DNA from: an uncultured Campylobacter sp. | GTDB taxonomy: Bacteria > Campylobacterota > Campylobacteria > Campylobacterales > Campylobacteraceae | DNA: 20,983 nt | Assembly: GCF_938030815.1 (NCBI RefSeq) | Contig: NZ_CALHII010000289.1 | Location: 1 to 20,983 of the forward strand | Reading direction: 5' to 3' | In this document: positions 15,812 through 20,983 of the stretch, piece after piece | Position numbering within the stretch: position 1 is the stretch's first letter | How the letters are laid out: every line of letters begins with the position of its first letter | Made by a program: the position numbers and the translations under genes | Notes under the pieces: generated by a model | What the model was told of the DNA's origin: nothing | Seen by the model: only the letters and a program-made list of their open reading frames with translations | Database searches by the model: none

Positions 15812-15913
15812 CTGAACCTTCTTAAGTTAAATTTATACATTAAATTTCAAAATTAAGTAGCAATTATATGTAGAAAAATCTTAAAAAGTAATAAAAAAAG
15901 CGGTTATCATAAA
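15812..15913 (-). promoter_or_regulatory. Probable promoter region of the ftr1-p19 operon
   Basis: On the minus strand a perfect TATAAT (15863-15868) lies about 52 bases before the ftr1 ATG, preceded by several T-rich runs, the usual Campylobacter sigma-70 pattern. A 9-base palindrome TTATCATAA (15904-15912) about 40 bases upstream contains the GATAA half-site typical of Fur boxes. A full 19-base Fur box is not present, so iron control is likely from knowledge of the locus but not proven by this sequence. Confidence 0.5.
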
Positions 15914-15992
15914 GCACGAAAGCGGCTAAATTCTCAATTGCAAGAGCTTTTTGATAGATAGAATTTAATAGAATTTAGGATATGGCGGAATT

Positions 15993-16023
15993 TTAAAAGG
16001 CAGTCGGATTTTGCTCCGACTGC
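15993..16023 (-). terminator. Rho-independent terminator of petABC
   Basis: A perfect 9-base GC-rich stem (16000-16008 with 16015-16023, minus-strand arm GCAGTCGGA) with a 6-base loop begins seven bases after the petC stop. On the minus strand it is followed by CTTTTAAAA. It separates petABC from ftr1. Confidence 0.85.
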
Positions 16024-16030
16024 TAAAATT

Positions 16031-17134
16031 TTAGTGAAGTTTCGACCAAATTTTACTTTTCCAAAGACCTGCAAAAACAGAAAGGATCAAGAAATATATC
16101 ATAATATTTATGGTCGTAGCTTCACGCTCGGCTTTTTTACTATCGCCTACGTCAGCTAGATATTCCACGACCTTGGCTTCAGCGTTTTCGTTCAAGCCTA
16201 CGCGCGGCATCGAAGTGCCTGGAAGCTTCTTTTGCGTATCGTTGATAAACTCGTGTAGATAGTTGGCGCCCTTGGAACGGATCATCATCGAAAGATCAGG
16301 AGGCGTCGAGCCCATATATGCAGCCAAGCTAGCCTTATCGCTGGATGCAAAGAGCTTATCATATTTGACGTCGTGGCATCTTAGACAAGCATCCTCAAAA
16401 ACCGCCTTGCTTAAAAGGAATTTTTTCTGCGCTTCATTTAGTTCGGTGCCTTGCTTGATGCCGCTAGCAGCAGCCTCAGAGGCGATTAGTTTATCCTCGC
16501 TAGGAGCGAGCGACTTTAGATAGGCTACGATATCGGCGATCTCTTGATTTAGATCACCGCCCGCACCGAAAAACCCGGGCATCGGAAAAGGCTTTTCATC
16601 GCCAAATTTCTGATCTAGCTTAAGAGCCATGATCGGATCTTTGATGAGTGCAGCTAAGAATTTATCGGTGTATAGATAGCCTGCGCTACTAAGATCCGGA
16701 GGATTGACGCCGTATGCGGCACTAGCGCTTGCCGCGTCCATAGGAGCGGGGATATTTGCACTTTTTGCTCCATGACATGCGGTGCAGCCTGCATTTGTAA
16801 AGGTCTCGGCGCCGCGCACGGCATCACCTTTGCTAAGATCTATTTTATTTATCTCATCCCAAAAAAGCACCGTTTTGTCTTGTTGCTCTTTCGCACTGGC
16901 TAGGGCTTTTTTAGAATTTTTTATCATCGTCTCATCTCCGCCCTTTTCTGCTGCGGCCAAAGCGCTTTCTGCTGCGGCTACGTTATGCGCGGCTAAAGCC
17001 GTATCGCCTGCTGCAAAGTCATAATTTACCGGATCGGTGTGCGGACTGAGCTTAGTATGAGCATAAGGCTCGATAAACCAGTATAAAATTCCCACACAAA
17101 AAAGCACCAAGATTAGGGTTCTTATCTCTTTCAT
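16031..17134 (-). CDS. petC: Cytochrome c1, dihaem type, of the bc1 complex
   Basis: 367 residues. An N-terminal membrane helix (about 5-24) is followed by an Ala/Lys-rich helical stretch (about 40-95). Then come two class I cytochrome c domains with haem motifs CTACH (117-121) and CLRCH (250-254); candidate axial methionines lie in PFPMPGFF and PGTSMPRVG. A C-terminal membrane helix (about 343-358) anchors it. The dihaem c1 is characteristic of epsilonproteobacteria (PetC of C. jejuni) and carries electrons from the Rieske centre to soluble cytochrome c. Haem attachment would require a CcsBA synthase such as those at both window ends. The start lies two bases after petB. Confidence 0.93.
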   Translation of the reverse strand: MKEIRTLILVLFCVGILYWFIEPYAHTKLSPHTDPVNYDFAAGDTALAAHNVAAAESALAAAEKGGDETMIKNSKKALASAKEQQDKTVLFWDEINKIDLSKGDAVRGAETFTNAGCTACHGAKSANIPAPMDAASASAAYGVNPPDLSSAGYLYTDKFLAALIKDPIMALKLDQKFGDEKPFPMPGFFGAGGDLNQEIADIVAYLKSLAPSEDKLIASEAAASGIKQGTELNEAQKKFLLSKAVFEDACLRCHDVKYDKLFASSDKASLAAYMGSTPPDLSMMIRSKGANYLHEFINDTQKKLPGTSMPRVGLNENAEAKVVEYLADVGDSKKAEREATTINIMIYFLILSVFAGLWKSKIWSKLH

Positions 17135-17136
17135 GG

Positions 17137-18396
17137 CTAGACCCTCTTTCTTTCTGCGATTGTAATTAACGGAAGCACTACGACGAGCAATCCGATATAG
17201 ATGATCGATAAAGCAAAGCCCCAGTATTTATTTTCGATACCAAGCTCCGCGCCGTCTGCAGGGAGCTTGCCGAAAAGGCTAAGCAGGATCATGTCGATTA
17301 CCAAAACCCAAAACCAAATGAAAAACGCTTTGTTTTTGTGCGCAGGCGCTACTACGCTGCTGCGGTCAAATAACGGGATAAAAAATAGCGAAATCCCGGC
17401 AAACGCAAAGGCGATAAGTCCGATGTCGGCAGCCTTAAGCGGCCCTACGTCGAAGTAAAATCCGCGCAGAATTTCATATTCCCAGAGGAAGTACCATTCC
17501 GGATAGATATGTGTCGGGGTTTTGAGGCTGTTTGCCGGCTCGAAATTTATCGGATCCATAGCGAAATCGAAATGAAAGCCCACCAGATAAAAGAAAAATA
17601 TCATAAAGATACTGACGTAGAAAAAATCCTTCGCCAAAAAGCCCGGCCAAAACGGAATTACCTTGCTTTCGCTAGTTTTTCCTTCCAAATACTTCTCGCC
17701 TTCGAGCTCAAAGTCAATCTCCTCGCCGTCTAGGTTATTTACATGCGGAAATCTAAGCGAATAAAAATGCACTGCCAGCACCGCAACCACCACGAGAGGC
17801 AGCAAACAGACATGAAGCATAAAAAATCGCGTCAGCGTTGGATCACTAACAGCATAATCGCCGCGAATCCATTCGACTATCGCATCGCCAACTACGGGAA
17901 TTCCACCGAATAAATTCGTAATAACCATCGCTGCCCAGTAGCTCATCTGCCCCCACGGAAGCATATAGCCGCTAAAAGCCTCAGCCGAAAAGATGATGAA
18001 AAGCAGCATTCCGCTTACCCAAATCATCTCTCGTCCTTGCTTATACGAGCGGTAATATATAGCTACTAAAGTATGAATGTATAAGATCAAAAATACAACC
18101 GATGCCGATACTGCGTGGATATGTCGCCATAGCCAGCCGTATTCGACCTCTTTCATAATCGTAAAATTTACGCTATCAAATGCTAAATTTACATCCGGTT
18201 TGTAATACATCACGAGCATTAGTCCACTAACGAACAAAACTATAAATAGCGTCATCAAAATAACGCCCATCGCCCAAAGGAAGCTGATATTTTTAGGAAT
18301 CCAATACTCGCTTACCATCACCTTGAAAAATTTCGTTACGGCGAGCCTTTGGTCGAACCAATCCCAAACTCCCGTAGCTTTTCTTATATGTGCCAT
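17137..18396 (-). CDS. petB: Cytochrome b of the bc1 complex
   Basis: 419 residues, eight or more membrane helices. Haem-binding histidines occur in pairs in helix B (HIHAVSASVV, and YIHTL 14 residues on) and helix D (MLHVCLLP, and VHFYSL). The quinol-oxidation loop motif PEWY is present in HIYPEWYFLWEY, and GQMSYWAA lies in the Qo region (LPWGQMSYWAA). The length covers both the cytochrome b6-like half and the subunit IV-like half in one chain. It oxidises menaquinol, the quinone of this group, and sends electrons to PetA and PetC. It lies nine bases after petA and two before petC. Confidence 0.95.
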   Translation of the reverse strand: MAHIRKATGVWDWFDQRLAVTKFFKVMVSEYWIPKNISFLWAMGVILMTLFIVLFVSGLMLVMYYKPDVNLAFDSVNFTIMKEVEYGWLWRHIHAVSASVVFLILYIHTLVAIYYRSYKQGREMIWVSGMLLFIIFSAEAFSGYMLPWGQMSYWAAMVITNLFGGIPVVGDAIVEWIRGDYAVSDPTLTRFFMLHVCLLPLVVVAVLAVHFYSLRFPHVNNLDGEEIDFELEGEKYLEGKTSESKVIPFWPGFLAKDFFYVSIFMIFFFYLVGFHFDFAMDPINFEPANSLKTPTHIYPEWYFLWEYEILRGFYFDVGPLKAADIGLIAFAFAGISLFFIPLFDRSSVVAPAHKNKAFFIWFWVLVIDMILLSLFGKLPADGAELGIENKYWGFALSIIYIGLLVVVLPLITIAERKRV

Positions 18397-18405
18397 CTGC
18401 GCCTC

Positions 18406-18912
18406 CTATGCTTTCTGCTTTAGGGCTTGGTATTCGGGGCCCTCTTCGCCTAAAACGAGTTTCGTTCCGTCGATTTTAAAGGGCGGTATATCCATAGGGC
18501 GCGGCGGCGGACCGAATACGTTTACGCCGTTAGCATCGAAAATCCCACCATGACATGCACAAATGAACTGTTGCGTCGATGGCTTGTAGCTAGGAATACA
18601 GCCTAAATGCGTGCAAAGCCCTATGCAAAGCGTATATCTAGCATCTCCTACGACGACGTCGCGGGCATCGTTTTTAGGCATATCGGCGGTCTTTTTAAGC
18701 ACGAAAATCGGCTTTTTGCGCCACTGCGTTTGATAAAGCTCGCCCTCTTTGATCGGACTTAAATCTACCGTAGTGACGCCGGCGGCGCGCACGCTAGGAA
18801 GCGGATCCCACGATTTCTTCATCCCCACGAGTGCGAAAACGCCACCCACAGCGGCAACCGCGCCGAAAGTAAGCCCGATAAAGCCTCGTCTATCCTGTTT
18901 TAGATCAGACAT
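18406..18912 (-). CDS. petA: Rieske iron-sulfur subunit of the bc1 complex
   Basis: 168 residues. A twin-arginine signal (QDRRGFIGLTFG) with a retained hydrophobic helix anchors it. The Rieske [2Fe-2S] site is complete: CTHLGC (100-105) and CACHG (118-122) supply two cysteine and two histidine ligands plus the disulphide pair; GPPPRPMDIPPF is the usual proline loop. AAAGGA precedes the ATG by six bases. First gene of petABC, so its upstream region sets expression of the whole complex. Confidence 0.95.
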   Translation of the reverse strand: MSDLKQDRRGFIGLTFGAVAAVGGVFALVGMKKSWDPLPSVRAAGVTTVDLSPIKEGELYQTQWRKKPIFVLKKTADMPKNDARDVVVGDARYTLCIGLCTHLGCIPSYKPSTQQFICACHGGIFDANGVNVFGPPPRPMDIPPFKIDGTKLVLGEEGPEYQALKQKA

Positions 18913-18935
18913 CTTTATCCTTTCAAATTAAGAAA

Positions 18936-18985
18936 TTGACAAGCGTCAATTTTAGCCAAATAAAGATTAAATCCATATGATTATA
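18936..18985 (-). promoter_or_regulatory. petABC promoter with CRP/FNR-like inverted repeat
   Basis: Two candidate -10 hexamers read on the minus strand: TATAAT (18980-18985, with TGCT before it) and TAAAAT (18949-18954, with TGGC before it). Immediately downstream lies TTGAC-N4-GTCAA (18936-18949 on the plus strand), a perfect 5-4-5 inverted repeat with the geometry of CRP/FNR-family sites. Its place at or after the transcription start suggests repression rather than activation. The regulator is unknown. Confidence 0.5.
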
Positions 18986-19112
18986 AGCAGAAATTTAGCT
19001 TAACCTTACAAGCTAAATTATATTTTAAGATAATTTTAATGCCTAGCGAGGCGTTTTCGCAGTTTAAAATTTTATAAATTTTCAAATTCTGTCATGTTCT
19101 ATCATGGCGCGG

Positions 19113-19132
19113 AATTTAAAATTTTAAAATTT
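19113..19132. repeat. A/T palindrome tract upstream of petA
   Basis: AATTTAAAATTTTAAAATTT, a member of the same palindrome family as the copies at 7745, 8014, 13001, 13035, 13149 and 19349. Confidence 0.8.
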
Positions 19133-19160
19133 CACTGCTCGGTCATGGCGGCAGTAGGGC

Positions 19161-19201
19161 AGAATTTTACGCTAGCGCGCTAGCTGAAATTTTAAAATTC
19201 T
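19161..19201. repeat. Nested inverted repeat
   Basis: A perfect 14-base palindrome GCTAGCGCGCTAGC (19171-19184) is enclosed by a second inverted pair, AGAATTTTA (19161-19169) and TAAAATTCT (19193-19201). It could form a hairpin or cruciform. No role is apparent. Confidence 0.7.
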
Positions 19202-19348
19202 AGAATTCGTCGCACTTCCGTCGCATGAAAAAATTCCACTAGAAGTAAAATTTAAAACATTAAAACCCCATAGCGGCGCAAATTCCAAATCATTAAAATT
19301 TTACGACGCTTTACAAATCTCAAGCATCAAAAAATTCTGTCGCGATGC

Positions 19349-19363
19349 AAAATTTTAAAATTT
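19349..19363. repeat. A/T palindrome tract near the ccsBA 3' end
   Basis: AAAATTTTAAAATTT, again in non-coding DNA. Confidence 0.8.
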
Positions 19364-19521
19364 AGCGCAATCGTGAGCCGTAAAATTCTATAAAATTCTG
19401 CGGAATTTCAAAGCCCAGCCAAAATTTAAAGATAAATTTCATAAATCCCTAAAGCCTCGGCAAGCTGCAAAATCTGGGCGAAATTTCAAAATTATTATTC
19501 TAAAATTTGAGCCCCACCTAT

Positions 19522-20983
19522 CTAAAGCCTAGTTGCTTTGCCCGAGCGGAAATACGCCGCGATCGCAAGGGCCACCATCGAAGCGACCATCGCGTACGCC
19601 CAGCCGGGCACGGGGATACGCTCGCCGCTAGCGTATGAATGCATGCCGCTTAGGTAGAAATTTACACCAAAATAGGTCATTATGACGCTAAAATACGCAA
19701 ACATCGAGGCTACGGCAAAGGCGAACTGATTATTGAGCTTAGGCATAAACCTAAAATGTACGACTACCGCGTAGATGAAAATCGTAATGAGCGCCCAGGT
19801 CTCCTTCGGATCCCAGCCCCAGTAGCGCCCCCAGCTTTCATTCGCCCACACGCCGCCTAGGAAGTTGCCCACCGTCAGCAAACAAAGACCTAGGATCATC
19901 GACATTTCGTTGATATGCGTGGCTTCTGCGATATTGCGAGCGATTTCGGGGTTTTTCTTGTCGAATGAAAACATCACGAGGGTAAAAATTCCAAGCAGCA
20001 TGCAAAGCCCCAAAAATCCGTAGCTCGCGGTGATTACCGAGACGTGGATCGTAAGCCAGTGCGATTTTAGAACCGGCTGGAGATTGGTGATTTGCGGATC
20101 GATGTCACTAAGATGCGCGACCATCAGCGTAATGCCCGCCATTATCGAGGTAAGCGCCAGCGAGATTGCAGATTTGCGCGAGAAAAATATTCCGCTTAGC
20201 GACAGCGCCCACGCGATGTAGATGAGTGATTCGTAGGAGTTGCTCCACGGCGCGTGCCCCGAAACATAGCCGCGTAGCGCAAGACCTGCGGTGTGCGCGA
20301 TGAAGGCGATGATATTTACGATATAAACGAGCTTAAATGCGCCGCCTAGGCGAAGAGCGGGCTTCATCATCCGCAAAAAGATAAAGATCAGAAGCAAAAA
20401 TCCCGAGATAGTGTAGATCGGAAAGAGGCGAGAAAAAATTTTAGCCTTATTAAATAAAATTTCATATTTTATCGCGCTCTCGCTAGGCATTAAATTTGCG
20501 CCGTTTTGTGCTTGGTATTTTTTGACGTAGCTTAGCATCTTTTCCGCGCCGCTCCAATCCCCGCTTTCTTGGGCATAGACCACGGACGAAACGAATATTC
20601 CCATCATCTTTTTAACTTCAGCAGATTCGTTTTGATCCAGCGCATCGCCTAGATATAGCGGCGAAAGCCACTCGTTATTTTTAGCGTTCTTAACCGGAAT
20701 AATTCTAAAATAATCCCCCATAAACGCCGAGTAAAAGACGTTTACGCGCTCATTTACCTTGATGATCTCTTTATCTAGCACGCCGCGATTGCCCAAAGGC
20801 TTGCGGTTGATCTCCTCGACCATTTTATCGAGCTTGTAGTAGCTCTCGCCGCCTTTAAATTCAAAAAAATCCATCATACTGGCGTGGCTTTGCTTCTCAT
20901 CCATACCTAGAATTTTTTTAAGCTCTGGCTCGCTTACTTTGATGATCGGCGCGCGCCTCCAGTAGTTTTGATTTATCATAAAC
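19522..20983 (-). CDS. ccsBA: Cytochrome c synthase CcsBA (fused ResB-CcsA), second copy, C-terminal part, cut by window edge
   Basis: The frame is open from the right edge to TAG at 19522 (about 486 residues). The ATG at 20979 is internal, since TTT continues the frame before it and the homologous left copy has the same codons mid-protein. After a soluble segment (about 1-180) comes the CcsA half with about eight membrane helices and the tryptophan-rich WWD haem-handling signature (WANESWGRYWGWDPKETWAL). Candidate haem histidines are in HTAGLALRGY, SHWLTIHVS and SGMHSYASG. The role is attachment of haem to periplasmic c-type cytochromes, for example PetC encoded just downstream in transcription order. 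Wolinella has several CcsBA isoenzymes specialised for different haem motifs; which type this is cannot be told. Confidence 0.92.
   Translation of the reverse strand, partial: FMINQNYWRRAPIIKVSEPELKKILGMDEKQSHASMMDFFEFKGGESYYKLDKMVEEINRKPLGNRGVLDKEIIKVNERVNVFYSAFMGDYFRIIPVKNAKNNEWLSPLYLGDALDQNESAEVKKMMGIFVSSVVYAQESGDWSGAEKMLSYVKKYQAQNGANLMPSESAIKYEILFNKAKIFSRLFPIYTISGFLLLIFIFLRMMKPALRLGGAFKLVYIVNIIAFIAHTAGLALRGYVSGHAPWSNSYESLIYIAWALSLSGIFFSRKSAISLALTSIMAGITLMVAHLSDIDPQITNLQPVLKSHWLTIHVSVITASYGFLGLCMLLGIFTLVMFSFDKKNPEIARNIAEATHINEMSMILGLCLLTVGNFLGGVWANESWGRYWGWDPKETWALITIFIYAVVVHFRFMPKLNNQFAFAVASMFAYFSVIMTYFGVNFYLSGMHSYASGERIPVPGWAYAMVASMVALAIAAYFRSGKATRL
20885..20983. repeat. Direct repeat shared with the left end of the window (ccsBA paralogy)
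   Basis: Aligned without gaps to 1-99 this segment matches at 90 of 99 bases. Seven of the nine differences are silent; the two others change Leu to Ile and Ser to Asn. Both lie in the conserved block before the CcsA half. Confidence 0.95.

Larger units (their letters stand above)
18913..19521. other. Non-coding, repeat-rich region upstream of petA
   Basis: About 600 bases with no credible gene on either strand. It holds the petA promoter at its left end and A/T palindromes at about 19062-19080, 19113-19132, 19188-19199 and 19349-19363. It also has a nested palindrome at 19161-19201 and many short AAAATTC or GAATTTT words. No clear hairpin with a T run was found for the ccsBA gene that ends at 19522. 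Confidence 0.7.

Noticed and set aside
19000..19521. Insertion sequence or integron-like remnant in the large gap
   Set aside because: No transposase or integrase fragment and no target-site duplication or terminal inverted repeats bounding a unit; only scattered short palindromes.
1..20983. Window as a closed circular element with a terminal overlap
   Set aside because: The 99-base ends differ at nine positions, and the content is core respiratory and envelope genes without replication or transfer functions. Two paralogues explain it better.

Overview
The window looks like chromosomal DNA from a Campylobacter, most likely one of the higher-GC oral species (C. gracilis, C. rectus or C. showae type). 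Three things point there: the P19/FTR1 iron-uptake locus in the gene order known from C. jejuni (cj1658 to cj1665), a petABC cytochrome bc1 operon with a dihaem cytochrome c1, and fused CcsB-CcsA cytochrome c synthases. The species guess is inference. Non-coding DNA is full of the palindrome AAATTTTAAAATTT and its relatives.

Layout. (1) 1-2072, minus: N-terminal 690 residues of a CcsBA cytochrome c synthase that runs off the left edge; upstream of it lies creA (2380-2871, minus). (2) 2970-7701, plus: a tightly packed six-gene run of phosphomannomutase/phosphoglucomutase, an 81-residue unknown protein, alanine racemase, LemA and two TPM-domain membrane proteins. Four of the five junctions are short stop/start overlaps, so sugar-nucleotide supply, D-alanine supply and LemA/TPM envelope proteins share a transcript. 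(3) 7702-15811, minus: the P19 system, transcribed ftr1, p19, a DUF2318-type membrane protein, two FtsX-like permeases and an ATPase. It ends in a 65-residue lipoprotein that looks like a thioredoxin cut off just before its active site. (4) 16031-18912, minus: petA-petB-petC (Rieske protein, cytochrome b, cytochrome c1), closed by a clear hairpin terminator. (5) 18913-19521: 609 bases of non-coding, repeat-rich DNA that begins with the petA promoter. (6) 19522-20983, minus: the C-terminal half of a second CcsBA that runs off the right edge.

How the genes fit together. The right half is about iron and haem: ferrous/ferric iron handling in the periplasm (P19, FTR1, the DUF2318 protein and the ABC module), a bc1 complex whose cytochrome c1 needs covalent haem, and the synthases that attach such haem. 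Two CcsBA copies in the same orientation flank the block. The only stretch visible in both, the two ends of the window, is 90/99 identical at DNA level and almost identical as protein.

Most unusual points: the duplicated ccsBA at both ends; a thioredoxin remnant ending against a palindrome tract; Gln/Asn/Ser/Ala-rich segments of similar make-up in two unrelated proteins (the CcsBA linker and the ABC ATPase tail); a CRP/FNR-like inverted repeat over the petA promoter; and threefold related helical segments in the periplasmic part of FTR1. I saw no tRNA, rRNA, CRISPR array, transposase or phage gene.
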